The notes: a model not told the origin generated them from the letters alone. A DNA stretch of 6,905 nt from Alphaproteobacteria bacterium (GCA_021774995.1 JAJFIM010000079.1:1-6905); one strand, 5' to 3'. Numbered from the stretch's first letter, positions 1-6,641 are shown. Program-made: numbers and translations.

Positions 1-33
1 GACCGTACGTTAAGCGTGACAGTGCGGGGGTGA
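1..33 (+). CDS. 3' end of an upstream gene, possibly a Do/DegP-family serine protease (partial)
   Basis: Frame 1 is open from the window edge and ends at a TGA at 31-33, giving the ten-residue tail DRTLSVTVRG. The tail is compatible with the last beta-strand of a C-terminal PDZ domain (alternating hydrophobic residues, ending in VRG), and a DegP/DegQ-type periplasmic protease precedes rarA in several alphaproteobacteria as I recall. Ten residues cannot prove identity, so the protease assignment is inference from context. The stop lies three bases before the rarA start, so the two genes are probably co-transcribed. Confidence 0.4.
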   Translation, partial: DRTLSVTVRG

Positions 34-36
34 AGT

Positions 37-1347
37 GTGAGCACTCTGTTTGAAGCGGCTGGAATGCAAGAGGATGCGCCCCGGCCTTTGGCGGACCGAT
101 TGCGCCCTGAGAGGTTGGAAGATGTGGTTGGGCAGGATCACATCACTGGGCGGGATGCGCCGTTAGGCAGGATGATTTCTGCGGAAAGACTGTCTTCAAT
201 TGTTTTGTGGGGGCCGCCGGGGACGGGTAAGACAACCATCGCACGTCTATTGGCTGGAGTTTCCGGTCTGGACTTTGAGCAGATATCAGCCGTTTTTTCA
301 GGCGTTGCGGATTTACGAAAAGTTTTCGAAAAAGCCAAGGCGCGCCGTTTGTCTGGTCAAGGAACATTACTTTTTGTGGATGAGATCCATCGCTTTAACA
401 AAGCGCAACAGGATGGATTCCTCCCTTACATGGAGGACGGGACCATTATTCTTGTGGGGGCGACCACGGAAAACCCGTCTTTTGAGCTGAATGCTGCGTT
501 ACTGTCGCGCGCGCAAGTTTTAGTCCTCCACCGCTTGGAAGATTCAGCGCTTGAAATATTGCTAGGGAGCGCGGAAAAAGCGCAAGGAAAAAACCTGCCA
601 CTCACAAAGGAAGCCCGCGAGGCGTTACGCGCCATGGCCGATGGCGATGGGCGGTTTTGTTTGAATCTCGCTGAGGAACTCATCGCGTTAAATCTGGAAG
701 AAAACCTTGATACAGCGGGCCTGGCGACGACATTGCAGCGCCGTGCGCCGGTCTACGACAAGGGCGGTGAGGAGCATTATAATCTGATCAGCGCTCTGCA
801 TAAATCGATCCGGGGTTCTGATGCGGATGCGGCGCTTTATTGGTTGGCGCGGATGTTGGTGGGAGGCGAGGAGCCGCTGTTCGTCGCCCGTCGTCTGGTG
901 CGCGCTGCTGTAGAAGATATCGGTATGGCCGATCCCCAGGCTGTCCTGCAAGCGTTGGCGGCCATGCAAGTTTATGAATTTTTGGGCAGTCCGGAAGGAG
1001 AGTTGGCCTTGGCGCAAGCGGTGATCTATTTGGCCACCGCGCCAAAATCAAATGCGGTCTATAAGGCGAGTGCGCAATCCATGGCGGCGGCTAAGGAATA
1101 TGGGTCATTGACACCGCCAAAACATATTCTTAACGCCCCCACTAAAATGATGAAAGATTTAGGGTATGGCTCTGGTTATCACTATGATCATGCGGCTGAA
1201 GCCGGGTTCTCCGGTCAGGATTATTTCCCTGAAAGCTTAGAGCGGAAATCATTTTATGAACCAAAAAATACAGGCTTTGAAAAGGAAATCAGCCAACGTC
1301 TGAACTATTGGCAGCACTTGCGCGAAAAGAAAAAGAAAGAAGGTTGA
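37..1347 (+). CDS. rarA: Replication-associated recombination protein A (RarA/MgsA AAA+ ATPase)
   Basis: This 436-residue protein is a full-length member of the RarA/MgsA (Mgs1/WRNIP1) family, cytoplasmic clamp-loader-like AAA+ ATPases that act at stalled replication forks. Visible motifs are the N-terminal PLADRLRPERLEDVVGQ segment (about 17-33), Walker A GPPGTGKTT (59-67), Walker B LLFVDEIHRF (111-120), and the sensor 1 region GATTENPSFELN (141-152) followed by a candidate arginine finger in LLSR (R158). The C-terminal half contains the family's oligomerisation region, with LISALHKSIRGSD near 250-262 and GYHYDH near 378-383. The start is GTG at 37, preceded by a G-rich ribosome binding site at 26-30; the N-terminus MSTLFEAAG is typical of the family. 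Its stop overlaps the crcB start by one base. The lysine-rich tail (EKKKKEG) is coded by the purine-rich stretch that also supplies the crcB ribosome binding site. The identification is secure. Confidence 0.97.
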   Translation: MSTLFEAAGMQEDAPRPLADRLRPERLEDVVGQDHITGRDAPLGRMISAERLSSIVLWGPPGTGKTTIARLLAGVSGLDFEQISAVFSGVADLRKVFEKAKARRLSGQGTLLFVDEIHRFNKAQQDGFLPYMEDGTIILVGATTENPSFELNAALLSRAQVLVLHRLEDSALEILLGSAEKAQGKNLPLTKEAREALRAMADGDGRFCLNLAEELIALNLEENLDTAGLATTLQRRAPVYDKGGEEHYNLISALHKSIRGSDADAALYWLARMLVGGEEPLFVARRLVRAAVEDIGMADPQAVLQALAAMQVYEFLGSPEGELALAQAVIYLATAPKSNAVYKASAQSMAAAKEYGSLTPPKHILNAPTKMMKDLGYGSGYHYDHAAEAGFSGQDYFPESLERKSFYEPKNTGFEKEISQRLNYWQHLREKKKKEG

Positions 1348-1727
1348 TGAAAATAATTTTGATGATTGCACTGGGTGGTGGTCTGGGCGCGGTGAGTCGC
1401 TATCTTGTTGCGGGGCAAGCATTGCGTTTGTTCGGAACCCATTTCCCTTGGGGCACGCTGAGTGTAAACATCATTGGTTCGTTCGTTATGGGTGTTTTGA
1501 TTGAGATGATGGCGCTTCGGATATCAGTGACGCCGGAAATGCGCGCTTTTCTGGTGATAGGCCTGCTCGGAGGATTTACGACGTTTTCGGCTTTTTCGCT
1601 GGATGTCAGTTTACTGATAGAGCGCCATCAAATCGGGTTGGCGGCGCTCTATGCAATGGCGTCAGTCAGCTTGTCGGTCGGCGGTCTTTTTGCCGGTCTT
1701 GCTTTGATCCGGAATTTTCCCTCATGA
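1347..1727 (+). CDS. crcB: Fluoride ion channel CrcB/Fluc
   Basis: This 126-residue protein is a Fluc/CrcB channel, which exports toxic fluoride from the cytoplasm as a dual-topology dimer in the inner membrane. Four hydrophobic segments are visible (roughly residues 3-22, 33-53, 65-90 and 97-121). Family signatures are GGGLGAVSRY (10-19), the pore-lining Asn in SVNIIGSF (N41), and GGFTTFSAF (75-83). The last motif supplies the two stacked phenylalanines F80 and F83 and the Gly/Thr of the central sodium site. The frame is open upstream to 1308, but that would give a charged, non-family leader inside rarA, so I place the start at the ATG at 1347, which shares its A with the rarA stop (TGATG). 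The ATG at 1362 (residue 6) would also leave an intact family core and is a possible alternative. The stop overlaps the next start as ATGA. No fluoride riboswitch precedes it, so expression probably follows the operon. Confidence 0.96.
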   Translation: MKIILMIALGGGLGAVSRYLVAGQALRLFGTHFPWGTLSVNIIGSFVMGVLIEMMALRISVTPEMRAFLVIGLLGGFTTFSAFSLDVSLLIERHQIGLAALYAMASVSLSVGGLFAGLALIRNFPS

Positions 1728-2719
1728 CAGGCGTTACGGCGAAAAAAGTCGAAGCCGCTGAAGAGGGTTTGCGCCTGGACCGGTGGTTTAGAAGGCATTA
1801 CCCGGATCTTCCCTTCGGTCAGTTGGCGCGGTTAACCCGTAAAGGCCAGATCCGACTTGATGGTGGGCGGGTAAAAACGAACACGCGCCTTTTGGCCGGG
1901 CAAACGATCCGTATACCGCCAGATATAGATAAAGCGAGACCGCAAACCGCGCAGATCATCACTTCTTCCGACAAGGAATTCATGCGTAGTTTGGTGATCT
2001 ATCGCGATAATCACGTCATCGCGCTTAACAAACCTCATGGCCTGGCCGTGCAGGGCGGAACAAAAACGACGCGTCATATAGACGCCATGTTGGATGCGCT
2101 GCGTTTTGAAGCAACAGAGCGCCCACGTCTGGTTCATAGGCTTGATCGCGATACTTCGGGCGTGTTGCTTTTGGGGCGGTCGGCTTCATCGGCGGCTTTT
2201 TTATCAAAGTCATTTCAAAGAAAAATTGTTGACAAGACCTATTGGGGATTGTGCGTCGGGGCTCCCCGTCCGGCGCGCGGAGTTATTAATCTATCATTGG
2301 CGAAACGACGCGCTGGCTCAGCCGAAGAAGGGCGAGAACGGGTTACGCCAGTGAAAGATAATGAAGAGGGCGCACAGCGGGCCGTCACTTCGTATGCCGT
2401 TATGGGGCAAGCGGCGCAAAAAGCCGCCTGGCTGGCGTTGAAACCGCTGACCGGGCGCACGCATCAATTGCGGGTTCATTTGCAAGCGATCGGCCACCCG
2501 TTGGTGGGCGATGGGAAATATGGCGGAGTGCAGGCTGCTCAGTTTCTGGGCGCCGCCAAGGAGAGTCGCTTGCATCTGCATGCGCGGGCATTGGTTCTTG
2601 ATTTGCCTTCTGGGAAATCTTTAACCGTCACGGCGCCGCTTCCACCTCATATGGCGGAAACCTGGGACTTTTTTGAGTTCAACCCGGATGACGACTCAGA
2701 TCCTTTTGAAGAATTTTAG
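1724..2719 (+). CDS. rluC: RluC/RluD-type 23S rRNA pseudouridine synthase
   Basis: This 331-residue protein belongs to the RluA-family pseudouridine synthases that isomerise specific uridines in 23S rRNA. An N-terminal S4 RNA-binding domain covers about residues 13-65 (LRLDRWFRRHYPDLPF, then KGQIRLDGGRVK). The catalytic domain follows, with the nucleophile motif HRLDRDTSGVLLLG (138-151; D141 is the expected catalytic aspartate), KTYWGL (171-176), and GRTHQLRVHLQAIGHPLVGD (244-263). The S4 domain and the HRLDRDTSG form point to RluC (sites 955/2504/2580 in E. coli), but RluD-like specificity cannot be excluded from sequence alone. The ATG at 1724 overlaps the crcB stop by four bases (ATGA) and I see only a weak ribosome binding site, consistent with translational coupling. 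The C-terminus is unusually acidic (PDDDSDPFEEF). It is followed by a 68-base gap. Confidence 0.92.
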   Translation: MTGVTAKKVEAAEEGLRLDRWFRRHYPDLPFGQLARLTRKGQIRLDGGRVKTNTRLLAGQTIRIPPDIDKARPQTAQIITSSDKEFMRSLVIYRDNHVIALNKPHGLAVQGGTKTTRHIDAMLDALRFEATERPRLVHRLDRDTSGVLLLGRSASSAAFLSKSFQRKIVDKTYWGLCVGAPRPARGVINLSLAKRRAGSAEEGRERVTPVKDNEEGAQRAVTSYAVMGQAAQKAAWLALKPLTGRTHQLRVHLQAIGHPLVGDGKYGGVQAAQFLGAAKESRLHLHARALVLDLPSGKSLTVTAPLPPHMAETWDFFEFNPDDDSDPFEEF

Positions 2720-2773
2720 AGTCTTTTCGGGCCGCCTTTCCCCATTTAGCAAGAAACGATAGTCTGGTTCTCG

Positions 2774-2780
2774 AGAGGGG
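2774..2780 (+). promoter_or_regulatory. Ribosome binding site of the AsmA-like gene
   Basis: AGAGGGG lies seven bases before the ATG at 2788. It is clearly stronger than the sites of the overlapping genes in the cluster and fixes the start of the AsmA-like gene. It sits beside a short palindrome, TCTCGAGA (2769-2776). I found no convincing sigma-70-like promoter or terminator in the 2720-2787 gap. Confidence 0.6.
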
Positions 2781-2787
2781 ACGGGAT

Positions 2788-4857
2788 ATGGCGAAGGTAT
2801 ATGGACGAGGTGAGTATCCGGCCGCTCAAAAAAAGGTTCGGCCAACTCCGCAAGAACTTCGCGAAAACATCCTTGCGCGTCACCGGCAACCGCAAGGTGG
2901 TTTAAACTCAGCCTATGCAATACGCGGAGCGCGCTTCTGGACTGGCCTGAAGGAATTGATTTGGAGTCTCTCTCTTACTGTGCTCGCTTTGGGTGTTATT
3001 TTTACGTATCTGACCGGTGTAGATTTTAGTCATTTTGCCCCATCTATAGAGCAGGCTGTTACCAGCCAAACTCATTTAATCGCGCATGTGCGGGGTCCTA
3101 TGCGCATCGAGAAACCAATCTTCCGGCCTGCGGTCGTTATGGAAGATATAACCCTAAGTTCAGCCGGGGTTGGACGAGAGAGGGAGGCGACGCCGACGAC
3201 TTTAGCGGAGATTGCCAAGCTAAAATTATCAATAAACCCCGTCAAATTGTTTTCAAGCAATGGGCGTATGGTGATCGATGAAGTGTCTGTAGAAGGCGCC
3301 ACACTGTTTCTTTATGCAGATGGCAATGGCGATTTTCTTCTTGAACCTTTTGTTAGGGCGGTGAAGGCGTTGCTGGATTCAATTCCGCCTTATTTTGGCG
3401 ATGGCGCGCTACGTGAAATTTCTCTGCAAGCCAGCACGTTTGTACGTATTTCATCTCAAGGAGATGAGATTTGGACCATGCCGGTCAGTATGGTTCGCCT
3501 CAAGGTGGATGATGAGGAATCAAATACCGCGCCTCTCGAAATAACTTGGTCGGGGGAGCTGGGTGGAAAGCCGTTCACCTTAAGTGGAACAGTGACGGAT
3601 TATCTTAAATGGCTTCAAGGGGGGAAGACGGAATTAGCCCTAAAGGGGAGTGCGGGAGGAATTGATATAAATCTGTCTGGCTTTGTGACGGGTTTGGCGC
3701 AGCCCATAGTGGATCTGAATTTTGAGATTGTAAGTGCTGACCGAGCGCTCCAAGAGCCTGGAACTGCAGATAATAGCCAGGAAAGCACAGAGATTTTCGG
3801 TGCGGTAAACGGCGGCTTCATGGAATCCATCTCCGGCTCATGGAGCGGCGCCTATGCGGGCGGTCCTGTGGAAGGCCAATTCAATATGAGTTTTGGAGAC
3901 GCTCCCTCCCTTTCGTTGGATGCTTCAAGTGGAGTGCTTGATGCCGAATTTGTTTCAAACGCCGCGCATTTTCTTTCGAAATATTTTCAGGGCGATAAAC
4001 GCGCGCCCTTTCAATTTATTTCCTCCGCTGAGGCGCATCTCCACCTTCAAACAGATCTCATGCGTTTGAATTCTCAAGCGCTGGGTTCCGCTGAGCTAAA
4101 CCTTTCTTTATCGAATGGAGCAATTGCTGCGCATATGCGGCAAGAAATTTCAGAAGGAAAAATGGTTGCAGCATTGTCTGTTAACGCTCAAGAAACCCCG
4201 GTCTTTAACTTTTCCGTGTCTATTGCAAATATTAATCCGGCTCACCTGACGCGATCATCTGCACAAGAGACGGCCAGCAATGCGATGTGGATTGATGCGC
4301 CATTGCTGGCTTCCGCAGAGCTTTTAAGTCAAGGGGAAGATTGGGACGCACTCCTGAAAAACCTGTCGGGGGAGGCAACACTTGTGCTGGGAATTGGGAC
4401 CGTTAATCAGGCATTACTGAATTTAATGCCTACGCAACTTGTCGAGTTGGCGCGTGATGAAGCCGGATTACCCGCCTTTGATTGCCTTATCGCCAGTGTA
4501 GGTGTAGATGAAGGCAAAGTGCGAAGCAGGATGTTGTGGGCTGAAACGCCTAACGGCATGATTACGGGATCGGGGAGTATTGATATGGTGGAGGCTAAGC
4601 TGGACATGATTATACGCCCCCGTCCTAAAGATCCACGTGCGCTTGCTAATGCTGTCGACCTTACCATCAGGGGTCCTCTTTTGTCCCCCGCGCTTGAGAC
4701 CCTGCAGAAAGATCTGACTCGTGGCTTGGCAAGCGGTCTTGGCAGGTTTGCGGCGGTGGGCCAAGATTCTACTATATTACCTTTGTTGAGGGATGATCTG
4801 ATGCAAAATAATTCCTGTTTGAAGGCGCTGGGATCAGTGAACCGTGGCGAAGGCTGA
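2788..4857 (+). CDS. AsmA-like (DUF3971/YhdP-TamB-related) membrane-anchored periplasmic protein
   Basis: This 689-residue protein has one transmembrane anchor near residues 57-77 (LIWSLSLTVLALGVIFTYLT). A long, beta-rich region follows, as in AsmA superfamily proteins, which lie in the periplasm and include bridge-like carriers implicated in phospholipid transport to the outer membrane. The segment after the anchor (about 100-175: HVRGPMRIEKPIF, LAEIAKLKLSINPVKLF, IDEVSVEGATLFL) matches the repeating pattern of AsmA N-terminal regions. Near the C-terminus, AFDCLIASVGVDEGKV (563-578), GSGSIDMVEAKLDM (594-607) and IIRPRPKDPRALA (608-620) form the conserved AsmA C-terminal block. A late cysteine (C677) also recalls AsmA proteins. 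The N-terminal 55 residues are basic and would be cytoplasmic, which is longer than usual for the family. The start is fixed by a good ribosome binding site, and there is no other in-frame Met before residue 105. The exact substrate and subfamily cannot be read from the sequence. Its end overlaps the ATP12 start by 14 bases. Confidence 0.82.
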   Translation: MAKVYGRGEYPAAQKKVRPTPQELRENILARHRQPQGGLNSAYAIRGARFWTGLKELIWSLSLTVLALGVIFTYLTGVDFSHFAPSIEQAVTSQTHLIAHVRGPMRIEKPIFRPAVVMEDITLSSAGVGREREATPTTLAEIAKLKLSINPVKLFSSNGRMVIDEVSVEGATLFLYADGNGDFLLEPFVRAVKALLDSIPPYFGDGALREISLQASTFVRISSQGDEIWTMPVSMVRLKVDDEESNTAPLEITWSGELGGKPFTLSGTVTDYLKWLQGGKTELALKGSAGGIDINLSGFVTGLAQPIVDLNFEIVSADRALQEPGTADNSQESTEIFGAVNGGFMESISGSWSGAYAGGPVEGQFNMSFGDAPSLSLDASSGVLDAEFVSNAAHFLSKYFQGDKRAPFQFISSAEAHLHLQTDLMRLNSQALGSAELNLSLSNGAIAAHMRQEISEGKMVAALSVNAQETPVFNFSVSIANINPAHLTRSSAQETASNAMWIDAPLLASAELLSQGEDWDALLKNLSGEATLVLGIGTVNQALLNLMPTQLVELARDEAGLPAFDCLIASVGVDEGKVRSRMLWAETPNGMITGSGSIDMVEAKLDMIIRPRPKDPRALANAVDLTIRGPLLSPALETLQKDLTRGLASGLGRFAAVGQDSTILPLLRDDLMQNNSCLKALGSVNRGEG

Positions 4858-5554
4858 GATCAAAAGATTTTATGAGCGCGTTCGCGTGATGCCGAACGGT
4901 GCGGGCTTTACCGTCTGCCTTGATGACAAGCCGTTGAAAACGCCCGCCGGCGCACTTGTCCTCGTGTCCCATAAAGGGCTCGCGGCCGCTTTGGCTGCGG
5001 AATGGGACAATCAGGGGGAGCGTTTTGATCCCCAGACCCTTGCTTTGACTCAAACAGTGAACTCTGGACTTGATCATGTCGGCGCGCACCGGGAAAAAAT
5101 TGTGGCGGAACTGGCCCGGTTCGGACAATCGGATTTGATTTGCTACCGCGCTGACGGGCCTGAGGCTCTGGTGCAGCGAGAGGACCAGTATTGGCAACCT
5201 TTGCTGGACTGGGCGAGGGACGTATTAAGGGCGCCGCTGAAGGTTGGCGCTGGCGTTCAACCGATACTGCAGCCCGCTGAATCGATGGAGGCGCTACGGA
5301 AACATATCGCGCATCACGAAGATATCTCTCTTGCAGCCCTTCACCAGGCGGTGAGCTTATGTGGTTCCGTAATCATTGGACTGGCGCTTTCTTTTGGTCA
5401 TCTGACAGAGCAAGAGGCGTGGGCCGCTGCGCAGGTTGATGAGAACTGGCAGCTAGAACAGTGGGGGCATGATGATGAAGCGAAACAGCGCGCGCAAAAT
5501 CGTCAAGCCGGGCTAAGCGCCGCCGCTTTTGTCCTAGAGATCTGTCGGGCTTAA
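4844..5554 (+). CDS. ATP12-family F1-ATPase assembly chaperone
   Basis: This 236-residue protein belongs to the ATP12 family. In mitochondria the family binds the F1 alpha subunit before hexamer assembly, and alphaproteobacteria carry a cytoplasmic homologue. Family features are RFYERVRV (8-15), LDDKPLKTPAGALV (26-39), AAEWD (51-55), the SDLICYRADGP block (96-106), YWQPLLDWA (116-124), and the C-terminal AQVDENWQLEQWGHDDEA (196-213). The last block contains the conserved acidic residue (probably E200) preceding Q-x3-WG. The start is GTG at 4844 inside the end of the AsmA-like gene; the resulting N-terminus (MAKAEIKRFYERV) has the usual short leader. The ribosome binding site is weak, so coupling to the upstream gene is likely. 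Length is normal for bacterial members. It lies at the end of the plus-strand cluster and converges on the next gene. Confidence 0.95.
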   Translation: MAKAEIKRFYERVRVMPNGAGFTVCLDDKPLKTPAGALVLVSHKGLAAALAAEWDNQGERFDPQTLALTQTVNSGLDHVGAHREKIVAELARFGQSDLICYRADGPEALVQREDQYWQPLLDWARDVLRAPLKVGAGVQPILQPAESMEALRKHIAHHEDISLAALHQAVSLCGSVIIGLALSFGHLTEQEAWAAAQVDENWQLEQWGHDDEAKQRAQNRQAGLSAAAFVLEICRA

Positions 5555-5591
5555 CGCGCCTATGCTTGACGCGACGGGGCGCTTAATCCCG
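5546..5591. terminator. Interrupted inverted repeat across the convergent stops, candidate bidirectional terminator
   Basis: The arms pair as CGGG (5546-5549) with CCCG (5588-5591), TTAA (5551-5554) with TTAA (5583-5586), and GCGCC (5556-5560) with GGCGC (5578-5582). C5550/T5587 is a mismatch and C5555 is bulged. This gives 13 base pairs around a 17-base loop. The hairpin covers the ATP12 stop and the stop of the facing gene, the expected place for a shared terminator. Neither side has a clear run of U, so it may instead block read-through or stabilise 3' ends. Confidence 0.45.
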
Positions 5592-6363
5592 CGTCATGCC
5601 ATTCCAGTTTTTTGTAATCAAAACCGCTTTCGAGTGTGGGTTTGATGATGGCGAAATAGGGAGAGACATCAAAATCGCGCGGCGTGAAAAGGCTGTGATG
5701 GCGAATGTGCAAAATTTCACGCTCCAGGAATCGGGCGCCTCTGCCTTTGCGCCTGACCACCTCGATATCGGGCAGGATGGGGTAGTGCACCGACTGAAAG
5801 GCCTGAGCAATCAACGTTGAACAGATAGCGCGCGTCGGGTCTCCGCTCCCCAGCGCCAGCATGCGTCGCCGCCAGCGGATCGGCACCGGCGGGTGAGGAA
5901 TGAGATAGCGCATTAGGTCGATGACATTGCGAATGTCATACTTCTTGCCCAGGCTTTGCACCATAAAGTCAACGAGACGCTTGCGATCTTCAAGCGCTAA
6001 CCCCACCGGACGGCAAATACGCGTGTTGAATGAGGCGTAATCGGAAAGCGGCGTCGTGATGACGCCATTCTTGGCGTGAGCTTCGATAAACAGGTTGATG
6101 GGCGGACCTTCACGTTCCGGCTCCAGGGTTTTGGCGGCGTCTTTACCAATATAAAAAGCGGCGTGAGACCAGGTGGATTGCGTGAGATATTTGATGACGT
6201 CACTTATGCGCTTATTGCCTTCCACCAGCAGAATATCCCCAGGTTGCAGGCAGGCGCGCAGGGTCTCTTCATCCGTAATCGAAAAAGACTGGTATTGATC
6301 GGAAGTCTTTTCCAGAAAATGGACGATCCGCTCTGAGATTGCTTTTGTGAGCCAAGAAAACAT
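5560..6363 (-). CDS. YiiX-like permuted NlpC/P60 (LRAT-like) putative thiol hydrolase or acyltransferase
   Basis: This 267-residue protein fits the circularly permuted papain-fold group that includes YiiX/YebB-like proteins and LRAT. It has the entry motif PGDILLVEG (41-49), TQSTWSHAAFYIG (61-73) with the candidate catalytic His67, an acidic residue in FIEAH (E94), and AICSTLIAQAFQ (179-190) with the candidate nucleophile Cys181. Finding the His before the Cys is the permuted order. There is no signal peptide or clear membrane segment, although the N-terminus (MFSWLTKAISERIVHFLEKT) could form an amphipathic helix. The substrate is unknown; relatives act on lipid acyl or peptide amide bonds. 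The start is ATG at 6361-6363. The preceding ribosome binding site is weak and overlaps a small inverted repeat GGGA-GAGA-TCCC (6364-6375). Its stop is five bases from the ATP12 stop. A tRNA-Val gene would have lain upstream on the same strand before the element inserted. Confidence 0.78.
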   Translation of the reverse strand: MFSWLTKAISERIVHFLEKTSDQYQSFSITDEETLRACLQPGDILLVEGNKRISDVIKYLTQSTWSHAAFYIGKDAAKTLEPEREGPPINLFIEAHAKNGVITTPLSDYASFNTRICRPVGLALEDRKRLVDFMVQSLGKKYDIRNVIDLMRYLIPHPPVPIRWRRRMLALGSGDPTRAICSTLIAQAFQSVHYPILPDIEVVRRKGRGARFLEREILHIRHHSLFTPRDFDVSPYFAIIKPTLESGFDYKKLEWHDAGLSAPSRQA

Positions 6364-6421
6364 GGGAGAGATCCCGAGAAAACGTCGATTCTAACGCTAA
6401 TATGCTGCGCCGGGGGCGAGT

Positions 6422-6446
6422 AGGGCTAACGTAAACCGAAAGCCCT
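6422..6446. other. Short hairpin in the intergenic region
   Basis: AGGGCT (6422-6427) and AGCCCT (6441-6446) are perfect inverted arms around a 13-base loop. On the minus strand this lies about 70 bases downstream of the tRNA CCA end and upstream of the YiiX-like gene, so it could act in 3' processing or termination of the original tRNA transcript. No T-run follows on either strand, so the function is uncertain. The rest of 6364-6517 is AT-rich near the tRNA end and holds no gene that I can see. Confidence 0.25.
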
Positions 6447-6517
6447 TGAGCATGAAACTAAATCAGGCGGCTTTGTAGCTCATAAGTGGTAATTCTTTGA
6501 TATTATTGCTTAATGTA

Positions 6518-6567
6518 TGGTGGGCACGGCTGGGATTGAACCAGCGACCCCCGCCGTGTGAAGACGG
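6518..6567 (-). tRNA. 3' portion of tRNA-Val(CAC), remnant serving as attachment site
   Basis: Read on the minus strand from 6567 down to 6518, the sequence gives an anticodon stem CCGTC (6563-6567) pairing with GGCGG (6551-6555, one G-U pair). Between them is the seven-base loop TTCACAC (6556-6562) with anticodon CAC at 6560-6558 (reads GUG, valine). The variable loop GGGTC (6546-6550) follows, then a T arm of GCTGG, loop TTCAATC and CCAGC (6529-6545), the 3' acceptor strand CGTGCCC (6522-6528), discriminator A and CCA (6518-6520). The D arm and the 5' acceptor strand, expected as GGGCACG, are absent from the adjoining 90 bases, so this is not a functional gene. Such 3' fragments beginning at the anticodon arm are classic remnants of tyrosine-recombinase integration into a tRNA gene. 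Confidence 0.88.
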
Positions 6568-6576
6568 TCGTTGAGC

Positions 6577-6600
6577 GAAAAGACATTTATTTATCAATGT
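6577..6600 (-). terminator. Possible weak terminator after the integrase gene
   Basis: On the minus strand ACATT (6600-6596) and AATGT (6587-6583) form a five-pair AT-rich stem with an eight-base loop, followed directly by CTTTTC (6582-6577). The position, between the integrase stop and the tRNA remnant, suits a terminator, but the stem is weak. The AT-rich inverted repeat could equally be an arm-type integrase or IHF-like binding site beside the attachment core. Confidence 0.22.
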
Positions 6601-6641
6601 GTTACAAGTCATTTCTATTTCCTGTCCCCGCTATGCCCAGC

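Noticed and set aside
643..650. GGCGATGG, similar to the start of the fluoride riboswitch, upstream of crcB
   Set aside because: It lies deep within rarA coding sequence, about 700 bases from crcB, the rest of the riboswitch consensus is missing, and the same octamer also occurs inside the AsmA-like gene (3397-3404).
1308..1346. Upstream in-frame extension of crcB starting at 1308
   Set aside because: It would add 13 charged residues within the end of rarA, unlike CrcB proteins; the ATG at 1347 gives the standard N-terminus and length.
2720..2787. Possible promoter or terminator in the only plus-strand intergenic gap
   Set aside because: I found no convincing -35/-10 pair and no hairpin with a T-run; only the ribosome binding site and a short TCTCGAGA palindrome are visible.
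4772..5197. Minus-strand 141-residue open frame
   Set aside because: It is antisense to the AsmA-like gene's end and the ATP12 gene, and its translation has no family features.
6475..6490. GTAGCTCA...GTGGTA resembling a tRNA D arm on the plus strand
   Set aside because: There is no matching GAGC strand, anticodon arm or acceptor stem in the right places, and the real tRNA remnant nearby is on the opposite strand; the resemblance is probably chance.
6518..6600. Complete or D-armless functional tRNA-Val
   Set aside because: The 5' acceptor strand GGGCACG needed to pair with CGTGCCC does not occur in the adjoining sequence, so it is a fragment and not a minimal tRNA.
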